From Petrocella sp024636985 (lineage in GTDB: Bacteria > Bacillota > Clostridia > Lachnospirales > Vallitaleaceae), in NCBI GenBank assembly GCA_024636985.1, contig JAGXFY010000092.1:22349-86348 (forward strand): DNA of 64,000 bases, written 5' to 3'. The notes under the pieces were generated by a model that was not told the DNA's origin, ran no database searches, and saw nothing but the letters and a program-made list of their open reading frames with translations. The translations under genes were made by a program, and so were the position numbers. Positions 1 to 8,449 of the stretch are shown piece by piece; positions within the stretch are counted from its first letter, which is position 1; each line of letters opens with the position of its first letter.

Positions 1-243
1 ACCGGTTATCCCATTGATGGTGAAACGGTATCAGTGACCATCGTAACTCAATCATCTATGGATGCAGATGCACTCTCTACCCTCTTGTTTACAATGAATC
101 AAAAGGACGGTCTAGATCTTATTGAATCTATTGATGGTGTGGAATGCTTATACATTGACCAAGATTATGAGATTAGGATGTCTTCCGGATTTGAAGAGAT
201 GTTTACACTAACAGATCATACCTATAAGATAGTGGACAACTAA
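1..243 (+). CDS. apbE: ApbE-like FAD:protein FMN transferase, C-terminal fragment
   Basis: Frame 1 is open from the first base, so the gene starts upstream of the window and only about 80 C-terminal residues are present. They read TGYPIDGE, then SVTIV, SSMDADALSTLLF, IDGVECLYIDQD and MSSGFEEMF. This matches the end of ApbE proteins, where the MxADALSTALF segment contributes a metal-binding Asp. ApbE attaches FMN to a Thr of exported or Rnf/Nqr-type redox proteins using FAD as donor. A GTG at 34 could be taken as a start, but similarity runs upstream of it, so a truncated gene is the better reading. Confidence 0.75.
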   Translation, partial: TGYPIDGETVSVTIVTQSSMDADALSTLLFTMNQKDGLDLIESIDGVECLYIDQDYEIRMSSGFEEMFTLTDHTYKIVDN

Positions 244-255
244 AATATGTCGTTG

Positions 256-285
256 AAAAGGACCGTCAATGACGGTCCTTTATTT
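256..285 (+). terminator. Terminator after the apbE fragment
   Basis: Twelve-base-pair stem AAAGGACCGTCA/TGACGGTCCTTT with a one-base gap, starting 13 bases after the stop codon and followed by a short T-rich stretch. The A-rich 5' side means it could also stop transcription of the AbrB gene from the other strand. Confidence 0.75.
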
Positions 286-346
286 TGAGTTTAGAACACG
301 CTTATGATGTTTTCAAAGTAAGTCAAGTTTGTTCAGATTGCTATGC

Positions 347-607
347 TTAAACAATCGTGAAACCTGCAATTTGTGCCATTTTAAGAATCGAATTTTTTGA
401 AATCTTTTTTCCTTCAAATTCAATCAATTCATCCATCTCACCTGTGAAGATATCACATGGTGCATACTTCTTCATAAGAAATGAATCATCAATTTGGAAG
501 ATCTCAACTGCATCTCTTGCAGAAAGATTAATTTGGGCTCGTAACTCGCAAGGTATAGTTATACGCCCAAGTGAGTCCACCCTTCTTACAAAACCTGTGG
601 AAATCAT
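347..607 (-). CDS. AbrB/SpoVT-type transition regulator
   Basis: An 86-residue protein beginning MISTGFVRRVDSLGRITIP, the swapped-hairpin AbrB DNA-binding domain, followed by a segment equivalent to AbrB residues 20-50 and a C-terminal helix. AbrB-family dimers repress stationary-phase and sporulation genes. The reading frame could start six codons earlier at 625, but the strong site AGGGGTGA lies 5 bases before the ATG at 607 and inside that extension, so 607 is preferred. It is a single gene facing the apbE fragment. Which AbrB paralogue it is cannot be told from sequence alone. Confidence 0.85.
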   Translation of the reverse strand: MISTGFVRRVDSLGRITIPCELRAQINLSARDAVEIFQIDDSFLMKKYAPCDIFTGEMDELIEFEGKKISKNSILKMAQIAGFTIV

Positions 608-651
608 AAAATCACCCCTATTCATATTATTTAATTAACTCTCCAAGAAGT

Positions 652-680
652 ATTTTATCAAAATTATTAATAAAAATCAA
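652..680 (-). promoter_or_regulatory. Sigma-A promoter of the AbrB-family gene
   Basis: On the minus strand TTGATT, 17 bases, TAAAAT, with TG one base before the -10 (extended -10). It lies 45 bases upstream of the chosen start. Confidence 0.65.
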
Positions 681-769
681 GTAAAATGTAAAAATAAATC
701 TACAAATGTCTTTACAAAAGAAAAGACAGGAGAAAAGGATAAGAAAATCTGAAATTGTCAAATTATCAC

Positions 770-798
770 TTTACAGTAATAAAGGATTGTGTTATACT
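770..798 (+). promoter_or_regulatory. Sigma-A promoter of the trp operon
   Basis: TTTACA, 17 bases, TATACT. Transcription would begin near 805, just before the T-box stem I. Confidence 0.75.
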
Positions 799-1048
799 AC
801 ATAAAACAAATGTAAAAATCAGTGATTGGAAAAAGTATCATATCGTCTATGAACTATGTGGTAGACTGGAATTGTCAAGCGAGCCGTCGATTGGTGTGAG
901 GTACGGTACAAGGAAAGTATGAGAATGGTTCCATGAGATGCAGAGTGAAGTTACAGTAGCTTGAGCCGGGAACTCCCGTTATAGAGTCAGGATATCGATT
1001 TATTCCGTATCTGTTAGACAGTAGATATTATTTGAGTGGTTACGATGG

Positions 1049-1077
1049 CATTTCGTCTCAAGACGAGGTGTTTTTTT
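1049..1077 (+). terminator. First trp leader terminator (T-box controlled)
   Basis: Stem CATTTCGTCT/AGACGAGGTG with a tight loop and seven T. Its 5' arm overlaps the bases that close antiterminator 1, so the two structures exclude each other. Confidence 0.8.
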
Positions 1078-1139
1078 GTTTTTATAGGGGTTTATAAAAA
1101 CAGTTTACCATGATAATCATATTCTTGGGTGGCATAGCG

Positions 1140-1181
1140 AAACCAATTCGTCCCATAGAAGGGAAGGGTTTGTTTTTTTTT
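1140..1181 (+). terminator. Second trp leader terminator (T-box controlled)
   Basis: Outer stem AAACC/GGTTT and inner stem TCCC/GGGA, followed by nine T. The 5' arm uses bases 1140-1154 that also form antiterminator 2. Confidence 0.78.
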
Positions 1182-1231
1182 AATACTCTGAAAAAGGTCT
1201 ACTATAGTACAAACAAAATGGAGGATAGAAG

Positions 1232-2623
1232 ATGAACAAGAAAAAACTAATAACCTATGAACATATTAAAGCTTGTGATACTGAAACACCGATTACCTTA
1301 TACTCAAAATATGTTAGAAATGAAATGGGATTTCTTCTTGAAAGTAAGGAACAACCCAAAGGTCGCTACTCTTTTATGGCTTGTAATCCGGACAAGGTGA
1401 TTAAGGCCTATGGCAATAAGGTAGAAATCGCAACAAAAAGTGAAACCATAACCTATGAAGGCCGAGCCCTAGATATTGTAAAAAAAGAGATCGATCAGTA
1501 TGCGGTGGACAATAGGACGGATTTACCTTTTATTGGGGGTGCCGTAGGTTCAGTCGGGTATGACATGATCAGGCAATATGAAGATCTTCCCAGGCTTAAT
1601 CCAGATGAGCTTCAAACACCGGACTTGCATCTTATGTTTGTTACTGAAATATTAGTCTATGATCATTTTTTTAATCAATTGCATATTGTGGTGTTGGAAG
1701 AAGCAACAGAGTCAGGCGCAAAAAAAGCTCAAAGACGCATTGAAGGTATAGAAGAAAAATTAAAAAGAGAAACTAAGTTGGAAGAGAACAAAACAGAGGA
1801 AGAACTGAATTTTGTAAGTAACATTAGTCAAGAAGTCTATGAGAATGCAGTGATTAAGGCAAAAGAATATATTTATGAAGGGGATATTTTCCAAGTGGTT
1901 TTGTCACAAAGATGGAGTGCTACTTGTACAACATCACCCTTTAAGCTCTACCGTAAACTAAGGAGAATGAACCCTTCCCCCTATATGTTTTATTTTAACT
2001 TTCAGTCTTACTATATCGTTGGATCATCACCTGAAATGTTAGTAGAAATGAAAGGCAATCATATCAAGAACTGTCCTATTGCCGGTACCAGAAAAAGAGG
2101 TATGACACCAACCGAAGATGAAGAACTGGCTAAGGACCTGTTAGAAGATGATAAGGAAAGAGCAGAACATAATATGCTTGTAGATCTGGGTCGTAATGAT
2201 ATGGGGAAGATAGCCAAGATTGGTTCTGTAGAAGTGACCAGTTACATGGAAGTTCAAAAATACTCACATGTCATGCACTTGGTTTCCTTAGTAGAAGGAG
2301 AAAAAGATGAAGATAAGGATATGTTTGAAGTTCTTATGAGTTTTCTTCCGGCAGGTACATTATCAGGTGCACCTAAGATAAGGGCAATGGAGATTATTGA
2401 AGAGCTTGAAGAAACTAAACGTGGTATATATGGTGGTGCTGTTGGTTATTTTGGATATAACAAGAACATGGACATGTGTATTGCCATTCGAACCATGGTT
2501 ATCAAAGACAATAAAGTATACATTCAAGCGGGCGCCGGTATTGTAGCGGATTCAGATCCGACCAAGGAATATGAGGAAACTAGAAACAAAGCCGAGGCTC
2601 AAATCAGAGCCATACATGCATAG
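1232..2623 (+). CDS. trpE: Anthranilate synthase component I
   Basis: 463 residues. It converts chorismate and ammonia (from TrpG) to anthranilate, the first step of tryptophan synthesis. The N-terminal domain holds LLES at residues 35-38, the element that binds feedback tryptophan, so end-product inhibition is probably intact. The chorismate-binding domain shows GTRKRG, AGTLSGAPK and GAVGYFGYN, with AGAGIVADSDP near the end. The GGAGGA ribosome binding site precedes the ATG. It is the first gene of trpEGDCFBA, directly behind the T-box leader. A para-aminobenzoate synthase (PabB) is unlikely given the operon and LLES. Confidence 0.97.
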   Translation: MNKKKLITYEHIKACDTETPITLYSKYVRNEMGFLLESKEQPKGRYSFMACNPDKVIKAYGNKVEIATKSETITYEGRALDIVKKEIDQYAVDNRTDLPFIGGAVGSVGYDMIRQYEDLPRLNPDELQTPDLHLMFVTEILVYDHFFNQLHIVVLEEATESGAKKAQRRIEGIEEKLKRETKLEENKTEEELNFVSNISQEVYENAVIKAKEYIYEGDIFQVVLSQRWSATCTTSPFKLYRKLRRMNPSPYMFYFNFQSYYIVGSSPEMLVEMKGNHIKNCPIAGTRKRGMTPTEDEELAKDLLEDDKERAEHNMLVDLGRNDMGKIAKIGSVEVTSYMEVQKYSHVMHLVSLVEGEKDEDKDMFEVLMSFLPAGTLSGAPKIRAMEIIEELEETKRGIYGGAVGYFGYNKNMDMCIAIRTMVIKDNKVYIQAGAGIVADSDPTKEYEETRNKAEAQIRAIHA

Positions 2624-2638
2624 GAAAGGGAGGCATCT

Positions 2639-3217
2639 ATGATTGTACTCATTGATAATTATGACTCATTTACATATAACCTTTATCAGTTTGTAGGAGC
2701 CTATGAAAAAGATATACGGGTTATTCGAAACGACAAAATAACTGTAGAAGAATTGCTCAAATTAAATCCGGATAAAATCATCTTATCTCCCGGTCCCAAG
2801 TCACCGGATGATGCAGGGCATTGTCTTGATATTATAAGGAAGGTATCCGGTAGGATTCCCATACTTGGCGTATGTTTGGGCCATCAATGCATTGGACAGG
2901 CCTTTGGCGGTCAGGTTATACATGCAAAAGAACTTTATCACGGTAAGTGTTCTAAGATATCCTTAGTCAAGAATGACTTGTTTCGTGACATGGATTTAAA
3001 TCTAGAGGTTGCAAGGTACCATTCTTTAGTTGTTGAATATGCAACCTTGCCAGACTGTTTTGATGTTTTGGCAATGACCGACGAAGGTGAGATTATGGCC
3101 ATGAAACATAAGAGCCATAGTACATATGGCCTTCAGTTTCATCCTGAATCAATATTGACACCAAATGGCAAAAAAATTATTGAAAACTTTGTAAATATGG
3201 CATGCGAGGAGGTATAA
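2639..3217 (+). CDS. trpG: Anthranilate synthase component II, glutamine amidotransferase
   Basis: 192 residues, a stand-alone class I amidotransferase that releases ammonia from glutamine for TrpE. The catalytic Cys79 sits in GVCLGHQ and the His/Glu pair in FHPES; SPGPKSP forms the oxyanion region. It begins 15 bases after trpE with a GGGAGG site. In many clostridia this subunit also serves PabB; no separate pabA is visible here, so a shared role is possible but not shown. Confidence 0.96.
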   Translation: MIVLIDNYDSFTYNLYQFVGAYEKDIRVIRNDKITVEELLKLNPDKIILSPGPKSPDDAGHCLDIIRKVSGRIPILGVCLGHQCIGQAFGGQVIHAKELYHGKCSKISLVKNDLFRDMDLNLEVARYHSLVVEYATLPDCFDVLAMTDEGEIMAMKHKSHSTYGLQFHPESILTPNGKKIIENFVNMACEEV

Positions 3218-3219
3218 GT

Positions 3220-4239
3220 ATGGCAAATCAATTATTAGACCAATTGATGATTGGACAAGATTTAAGTGAAGAACAAATGATGATGTATATGAATGAAATC
3301 ATGAGTGGCGAAAAGTGTGATGCTGAGATTGCCAGTTTCTTGACAGCTTTAAAAATTAAAGGAGAAAGTATCCAAGAGATTGTAGCCGGCGCTAAAGTTC
3401 TAAGGGCAAAGGCATTGTCTATTGATTTGCAGGATCCGGAAACGCTGGATACTTGTGGCACAGGAGGCGACAGTAGTGGTACTTATAATATTTCGACTGC
3501 GGTAGCGATAGTAGCCGCCGCCGCCGGTGTATCTGTGGTAAAACATGGTAACCGTTCGGTATCCAGCAAATGTGGATGTGCGGATGTTCTCGAAGCGTGC
3601 GGTGTAAAAATAGATCTAAAACCGGATCAAGTTAAGAGTTGCGTGGATGAATTACAGATTGGGTTTTTGTATGCACCTACTTTTCATAGTGCTATGCGCC
3701 ATGTGGGTCCAACCAGAAAAGCTTTAGGTTTTAGAACGATTTTTAATATGTTGGGACCATTAGCCAATCCTGCAAATGCAAAATCCCAAGTCCTTGGCGT
3801 TTTTGACAAAGCGTTGACAGATACTTTTGCCAGAGTGCTCCAAGCCTTAGGTGTACAAAAAGCTATGGTGGTCCACGGAAAAGATGGTCTAGATGAGATT
3901 ACTGTAACCGATGAGACGTTTGTGTCTGAGCTTAGAGATGGTAAGATTATAAACTATACCATCAAACCGGAAGACTATGGTATTGATAGAGCCACTCTAG
4001 AAGAACTTCAAGGTGGCGATGCAATAGAAAATGCTCGAATTCTTAAGCAAGTTTTAAATGGAGAAATTAGAGGTGCTAAGCGAGATATTTTATTATTAAA
4101 TGCTGGTGCGGCACTATATATAGCGGATAAGGTGAAAGATATAATGGAAGGTATTAAGCTAGCAAAGCATATTATCGACACAGGTCTTGCCATTTCAAAG
4201 CTTGAAGCATTTGTAGCTAAAACTCAAGAATTTAGGTGA
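3220..4239 (+). CDS. trpD: Anthranilate phosphoribosyltransferase
   Basis: 339 residues from the ATG at 3220, which has AGGAGG seven bases upstream. An in-frame ATG at 3202 lies before that site and is rejected. The enzyme transfers phosphoribosyl from PRPP to anthranilate. The signature CGTGGDSSGTYNIS binds PRPP and metal; KHGNRSVSSKCG and GPTRKALGFRT line the anthranilate channel. It is not fused to trpG, unlike in enterobacteria. The end lies 11 bases before the trpC start. Confidence 0.96.
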   Translation: MANQLLDQLMIGQDLSEEQMMMYMNEIMSGEKCDAEIASFLTALKIKGESIQEIVAGAKVLRAKALSIDLQDPETLDTCGTGGDSSGTYNISTAVAIVAAAAGVSVVKHGNRSVSSKCGCADVLEACGVKIDLKPDQVKSCVDELQIGFLYAPTFHSAMRHVGPTRKALGFRTIFNMLGPLANPANAKSQVLGVFDKALTDTFARVLQALGVQKAMVVHGKDGLDEITVTDETFVSELRDGKIINYTIKPEDYGIDRATLEELQGGDAIENARILKQVLNGEIRGAKRDILLLNAGAALYIADKVKDIMEGIKLAKHIIDTGLAISKLEAFVAKTQEFR

Positions 4240-4250
4240 GAGGTGAAATT

Positions 4251-5033
4251 ATGTCAAAAAGATTATTTTTAAAAGACATTGTTAGACAAAAAGTAAAAAG
4301 ACTAAAAGACCAACCCTTAATAATAGAAGCGTTGATGCAACAAATAGCTATGACCAAGACACCACCCTCCTTTTATGAAGCGATGGCCAGAAATGGCTTG
4401 TCTATAATTGGAGAAATAAAAAAAGCATCACCATCTAAAGGGTTGATTAAAGAGGATTTTGACCCGGTTGCTCTAGCAAAGCAATATGCACATTCAGTGG
4501 ATGCCATCTCTGTTTTGACAGAGGAAGATTTTTTTATGGGTCATGCCCGTTATCTTTCTAAAGTGGTAAACACAGTTGATTTACCTATTTTGTATAAAGA
4601 TTTTATTGTTCAAGCCAATCAGGTCTATCATGCAAGAGCCATTGGTGCAAGTTGTATCCTATTGATTGTAGCTATTCTTACGGATGTACAGCTAAGAGAG
4701 TACAGCATGTTGGCTAAAAGTCTTGGTATGGACGTATTGGTAGAAACACACACGAAGGATGAAATTAGGCGGGCTCTTAAAGGAGATGTTAGGATTATAG
4801 GTATCAATAATCGAAATCTAAAAACCTTCAAAACAGATATTAGAACCACACTAAAGCTAAGGCGTTATGTGCCCAAAGATCGATTGGTCATAAGTGAAAG
4901 TGGCATACATAAACCGGAAGATGTTGCTATTTTAAAAAAAGTTGATATAGATGGCATATTGGTGGGAGAAAGCTTTATGCGCGGGGATATCGGCCTGATG
5001 GCGAAAGCCTTTAAGGAGGCATATAATGGCTAA
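4251..5033 (+). CDS. trpC: Indole-3-glycerol phosphate synthase
   Basis: 260 residues, a TIM barrel that closes the indole ring from CdRP. Seen: GEIKKASPSKG (catalytic Lys and phosphate contact), LTEEDFF, YKDFI, INNRNLKTF and SESGI. The ATG at 4251 follows GAGAGGTG; a GTG at 4236 overlapping the trpD stop is less likely. It is separate from trpF, as usual in Firmicutes. Confidence 0.95.
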   Translation: MSKRLFLKDIVRQKVKRLKDQPLIIEALMQQIAMTKTPPSFYEAMARNGLSIIGEIKKASPSKGLIKEDFDPVALAKQYAHSVDAISVLTEEDFFMGHARYLSKVVNTVDLPILYKDFIVQANQVYHARAIGASCILLIVAILTDVQLREYSMLAKSLGMDVLVETHTKDEIRRALKGDVRIIGINNRNLKTFKTDIRTTLKLRRYVPKDRLVISESGIHKPEDVAILKKVDIDGILVGESFMRGDIGLMAKAFKEAYNG

Positions 5034-5667
5034 GATGTTTGAAGTTAAGATTTGTGGGATAAAAACCCAAGAGGAAGTCGCATTGGTCAATAGATATACG
5101 GTGGACTATATGGGTCTGATTTTTGCACCGAGTAAACGACAAGTGACCTTGGAAAAAGGAAAAAAACTAAGGTCTTTGATGCGTAAAGACATTAAGGTGG
5201 TTGGTGTTTTTGTGGATGCTACTTACGAAGAGATTTATAGGGCTATCGTAGAATGTGATTTGGATGTGGTGCAGCTTCATGGCAAGGAAACCAATGATGA
5301 AGTAATAAAAATACCTATAGAAGTATGGAAAAGTATACCGGTTGAAAACCAGACAAGTTTAATGCAGATTAAGCAATACCCCGATTGTGACGGGATCCTA
5401 CTTGATACATATTATAAAGGCTCAACCGGTGGTACAGGTCACACTTTTAATCATCAGTGGGTCAATGAATACGGAGATATACCCAAGAAATTGATATTAG
5501 CAGGCGGATTATCACCGGATAATATTTTATCCGTCTTGGAAAACGTAGTTCCGGATGTGTTGGATTTTAATTCCGGACTAGAAACAAACTTAATGAAAGA
5601 TCCCTTAAAAGTGGATATGTTATTTAACAAAATTAAGCATTACGAGGAGGAAAAGGAAGATGAATAA
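5026..5667 (+). CDS. trpF: Phosphoribosylanthranilate isomerase
   Basis: 213 residues, a TIM barrel that isomerises PRA to CdRP. VKICGIKT near the N terminus holds the catalytic Cys, VQLHGKE and LAGGLSPDN are family signatures, and an Asp in LLDTY is the likely general acid. It overlaps trpC by 8 bases, with AAGGAGG inside trpC, so translation is probably coupled. Confidence 0.95.
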   Translation: MAKMFEVKICGIKTQEEVALVNRYTVDYMGLIFAPSKRQVTLEKGKKLRSLMRKDIKVVGVFVDATYEEIYRAIVECDLDVVQLHGKETNDEVIKIPIEVWKSIPVENQTSLMQIKQYPDCDGILLDTYYKGSTGGTGHTFNHQWVNEYGDIPKKLILAGGLSPDNILSVLENVVPDVLDFNSGLETNLMKDPLKVDMLFNKIKHYEEEKEDE

Positions 5668-6868
5668 GAATTTTGGACAGTTTGGTGGGCAGTATGTACC
5701 GGAAGCGCTCATGTATCCATTAAAGGAGTTAGAAGCGGCTTTTGAAAAGTACTCAAAAGATAAAACTTTTATGGATGAGTATCGCTATTATCTTAAAGAA
5801 TATGTTGGCAGAGAAACACCTTTATATTTTGCGCAGCGTTTAACAGAGACTTTAAAAGGTGCCAAAATCTACTTGAAAAGGGAAGATCTTAATCATACAG
5901 GCGCACATAAGATCAATAATGTACTTGGTCAAATTCTTTTAGCAAAAAGAATGGGAAAGAAAAAGGTGATAGCAGAAACGGGAGCAGGGCAGCATGGTGT
6001 TGCCACAGCAACCGGTGCGGCACTTTTTGGCATGGAATGCACTGTTTTTATGGGTGAAGAAGATGTTCAAAGACAACAATTAAACGTATTTAGGATGGAA
6101 CTTTTGGGAGCTAAGGTCGTTACAGTCACTTCTGGGACCGCAACCCTTAAGGATGCGACCAATGAAGCCATTAGAGAATGGGTGAGGACTGTGGAAGATA
6201 CCTTCTATGTCATAGGATCTGTGGTCGGGCCTCATCCTTATCCGACGATGGTTCGAGATTTTCAAAGGGTTATTGGCGATGAAACCAGAAGACAAATACT
6301 TGAAAAAGAAGGACGACTACCGGATAAAATTATTGCTTGTGTAGGTGGTGGTAGCAATGCGATGGGCATATTTTATCCCTTTGTTGAGGACCTTGAAGTT
6401 GATCTAATTGGTATTGAGGCCGCTGGCCTAGGTGTAAAGTCAGGTAAGCATGCTGTGGTACTTAATAAAGCAGCAGGGGGTACGTTAGGTGTTCTTCATG
6501 GCATGAAAACGATGCTACTTACAGATGAAAACGGGAATATTATACCGGCGCATTCCATATCTGCTGGACTTGATTATCCTGGTGTCGGACCGGAACATGC
6601 CTATCTACAAGATGTTAAAAGAGCAACATATGAAATGATCACGGATCAAGAAGCATTAGACGGTTTTGAAGTATTGTCAAAGATAGAAGGAATAATTCCA
6701 GCCCTTGAAAGCGCTCATGCTATAGCATATGCTATGAAAATTGCCCCAACAATGAAGCCTGAAGAACTTATTGTCATCAATCTTTCCGGACGAGGCGACA
6801 AAGATACACATACTGTTATGGACTATTTTAGAGACGGCAAGACGGGTCTTGAAAAACTAAACAAATAG
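5660..6868 (+). CDS. trpB: Tryptophan synthase beta chain
   Basis: 402 residues. It condenses indole with serine using PLP; Lys84 in HTGAHKINN forms the Schiff base. AETGAGQHG and the phosphate-binding CVGGGSNAMG are intact, and the start NFGQFGGQYVPE is typical of the TrpB1 type that pairs with TrpA. It overlaps trpF by 8 bases, with AGGAGG inside trpF. Confidence 0.97.
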   Translation: MNKNFGQFGGQYVPEALMYPLKELEAAFEKYSKDKTFMDEYRYYLKEYVGRETPLYFAQRLTETLKGAKIYLKREDLNHTGAHKINNVLGQILLAKRMGKKKVIAETGAGQHGVATATGAALFGMECTVFMGEEDVQRQQLNVFRMELLGAKVVTVTSGTATLKDATNEAIREWVRTVEDTFYVIGSVVGPHPYPTMVRDFQRVIGDETRRQILEKEGRLPDKIIACVGGGSNAMGIFYPFVEDLEVDLIGIEAAGLGVKSGKHAVVLNKAAGGTLGVLHGMKTMLLTDENGNIIPAHSISAGLDYPGVGPEHAYLQDVKRATYEMITDQEALDGFEVLSKIEGIIPALESAHAIAYAMKIAPTMKPEELIVINLSGRGDKDTHTVMDYFRDGKTGLEKLNK

Positions 6869-6879
6869 GAGGCAATCAT

Positions 6880-7659
6880 ATGAATCGAATAGAAGCAACA
6901 TTTGAGAAATTAAGAAAAGAAGGTAAAAAAGCCCATATCAGTTTTTTGACTGCGGGAGATCCGAGTATCGATCAGACTTTTGAATTGGTCAAAGCTTTGA
7001 TTGAAGGCGGTTCAGACATTGTAGAAATCGGTGTTCCATATTCGGATCCATTGGCAGACGGACCGGTTATTCAAGCAGCTTCCACAAGAGCCTTGGCTAA
7101 CGGTGTAACAGTAGAGCAAGTATTTGACCTTGCAGCAAGGTGTAGGAATGCTACCGATATACCGTTGCTTTTTCTTATGTATGCCAACACATTGATGGTT
7201 TACGGCGTAGAAAAATTTATTGCAAGATGCGCAAAGGTGGGTATTGACGGCTTAATTATTCCGGATATTCCCTATGAAGAACGGGAGGCAGTATTGCCAT
7301 ATATGAAAACATACGGTGTAGAGATGATACCTTTAGTGGCGCCAACTTCAAAAGATAGAGTGCCATTTATTACCAGTGATTGTAATGGATTTGTCTATTG
7401 CGTCTCATCCTTAGGTGTTACAGGTCGTACTTCAGAGTTTGCAAACGATATTGAGGACTATATTAACGATGTTAAATCTCAGACACGTTTGCCGGTAGCT
7501 ATTGGATTTGGAATCACAAATTATGAAGACGTCAAGCGGTTGGAATCAATTGCAGATGGTGTCATAGTCGGATCGGCGATTGTCAAGGAAATAGAGCGTT
7601 CAGGTGGTGACTCAGTAACATTGAAAGCATTTGTAAGCAAACTTTTTTTGGGAGCGTAG
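6880..7659 (+). CDS. trpA: Tryptophan synthase alpha chain
   Basis: 259 residues, a TIM barrel that cleaves indole-glycerol phosphate and passes indole to TrpB. GVPYSDPLADGPVIQ carries the catalytic Asp, and YCVSSLGVTGRTS with GFGITN forms the phosphate site. AGGAGG lies before the ATG, 11 bases after trpB. The stop codon at 7657 is the first base of a 31-bp direct repeat, so the operon's 3' boundary has been altered by a repeat. Confidence 0.96.
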   Translation: MNRIEATFEKLRKEGKKAHISFLTAGDPSIDQTFELVKALIEGGSDIVEIGVPYSDPLADGPVIQAASTRALANGVTVEQVFDLAARCRNATDIPLLFLMYANTLMVYGVEKFIARCAKVGIDGLIIPDIPYEEREAVLPYMKTYGVEMIPLVAPTSKDRVPFITSDCNGFVYCVSSLGVTGRTSEFANDIEDYINDVKSQTRLPVAIGFGITNYEDVKRLESIADGVIVGSAIVKEIERSGGDSVTLKAFVSKLFLGA

Positions 7660-7860
7660 CTCATAACGTTGCTTCACCACTTTTCCTATCATGAACGATT
7701 TGCAAGCAATACGCGACAAAGTCGCTTCGTTCTTGTACTATAAGAAAGTTTAATAATTAGCATCATGTCTTGAAGACTGACATGATGCGTTAAAGATACT
7801 TTCTTATGAACAGTTCGGAAATATGAGCATAGCTCATAACGTGGCTTCACCACTTTTCCT
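7657..7860 (+). repeat. 31-bp direct repeat flanking a palindromic element
   Basis: Two copies of a 31-bp sequence (7657-7687 and 7830-7860, starting TAGCTCATAACGT and ending CACTTTTCCT) differ at one base. Between them lies a long imperfect hairpin: TAAGAAAGT (about 7741-7749) pairs with ACTTTCTTA (about 7798-7806), and GCATCATGTC with GACATGATGC around a TTGAAG-containing loop. Bases 7690-7733 also match 28775-28812. No gene and no clear T-tailed terminator for trp is seen here. Confidence 0.8.
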
Positions 7861-7907
7861 TGTTAATAGTTTTTATATAGTTTTTACATATTCCATTCAT
7901 ATTAATA

Positions 7908-7916
7908 TGCTATAAT
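7908..7916 (+). promoter_or_regulatory. Extended -10 promoter of the CBS gene
   Basis: TGC directly followed by TATAAT 48 bases before the start codon. No good -35 is present, as expected for an extended -10. Confidence 0.5.
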
Positions 7917-7964
7917 TGTAATAGAGTGTAAATGTATTAGGTTGAGTTTAGAAAGGGTGAGTTA

Positions 7965-8390
7965 ATGAATGTTGCGTTTTTTTTAACACCAAAGAGTGAA
8001 GTTATCACACTTGAAAAGAAGTTCACAGTGGGGCAAGCTCTAGAAGTTATGAAACAACATAAGTACACGAGTTTGCCGGTATTAGACGAAAAGGGACGGT
8101 ATGTTGACACGTTATCTGAAGGTGATATACTTTGGCATCTAAAAGACCATTGTAACTACAGCATAGAGATTATTGAACAGCAAAGCTTAAGAAAGATTAA
8201 GCGTCACTATAATATTAACGCTATTTCCATTGGATCCAGTATTGATTCAATTATTGATATGGCATCGACACAAGCTTATGTACCAGTTGTCGATGATCAG
8301 AATATTTTCATTGGTATCATCAAAAGAAGTGATATCATCCACTATTGCATGACCCGTATCAACAATAAGGAAGCGACGATGATTTCCTAA
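7965..8390 (+). CDS. Stand-alone CBS-pair protein
   Basis: 141 residues made almost entirely of two CBS motifs: about 12-60 (TVGQALEVMKQHKYTSLPVLDEKGR) and about 82-135 (SIDSIIDMASTQAYVPVVDDQN, IIKRSDIIHYC). CBS pairs bind adenine nucleotides, and small Firmicute members such as CbpA/CbpB bind c-di-AMP or AMP and regulate partner proteins. The ligand cannot be read from the sequence. It is a single gene with its own promoter and terminator, starting after GAAAGGGTGAG. Confidence 0.85.
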   Translation: MNVAFFLTPKSEVITLEKKFTVGQALEVMKQHKYTSLPVLDEKGRYVDTLSEGDILWHLKDHCNYSIEIIEQQSLRKIKRHYNINAISIGSSIDSIIDMASTQAYVPVVDDQNIFIGIIKRSDIIHYCMTRINNKEATMIS

Positions 8391-8415
8391 ACAAATAATA
8401 TAGGATTATGGATAA

Positions 8416-8449
8416 AGTCTCAAAGGTTAAAGTCTTTGAGGCTTTTTTC
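8416..8449 (+). terminator. Terminator of the CBS gene
   Basis: Stem AGTCTCAAAG/CTTTGAGGCT followed by six T. The sequence just after it (TTGTTCTCTAAGAAAG) resembles the start of a dispersed repeat found at 13405, 28695 and 33109. Confidence 0.8.

Larger units (their letters stand above)
805..1182 (+). promoter_or_regulatory. T-box leader (tRNA-Trp) with two antiterminator/terminator modules
   Basis: Stem I spans about 820-975. An AGTA element lies at 834-837, a distal-loop segment GATTGGTGTGAGG at 888-900, and the likely specifier TGG (Trp codon) at 926-928 within GAATGGTT. Two T-box cores follow. Core 1 is GAGTGGTTACGATG at 1034-1047. Core 2 is GGGTGGCATAGCGA at 1127-1140 and closes with TTCGTCCC at 1147-1154, exactly the canonical antiterminator: GGG/CCC, a 7-base TGGCATA bulge, then GCGAA/TTCGT. 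Each core overlaps the 5' side of its own terminator. Uncharged tRNA-Trp should hold the antiterminators open when tryptophan is low. Only one stem I is visible. Confidence 0.88.

Noticed and set aside
357..638. Open frame antisense to the AbrB-family gene
   Set aside because: It lies wholly over a clear AbrB domain with a proper promoter and ribosome binding site on the other strand; no family match.
7657..7860. Possible CRISPR array from spaced direct repeats
   Set aside because: Only two copies, spacer of 142 bp with internal palindrome, and no cas genes; likewise for 11747-11926.
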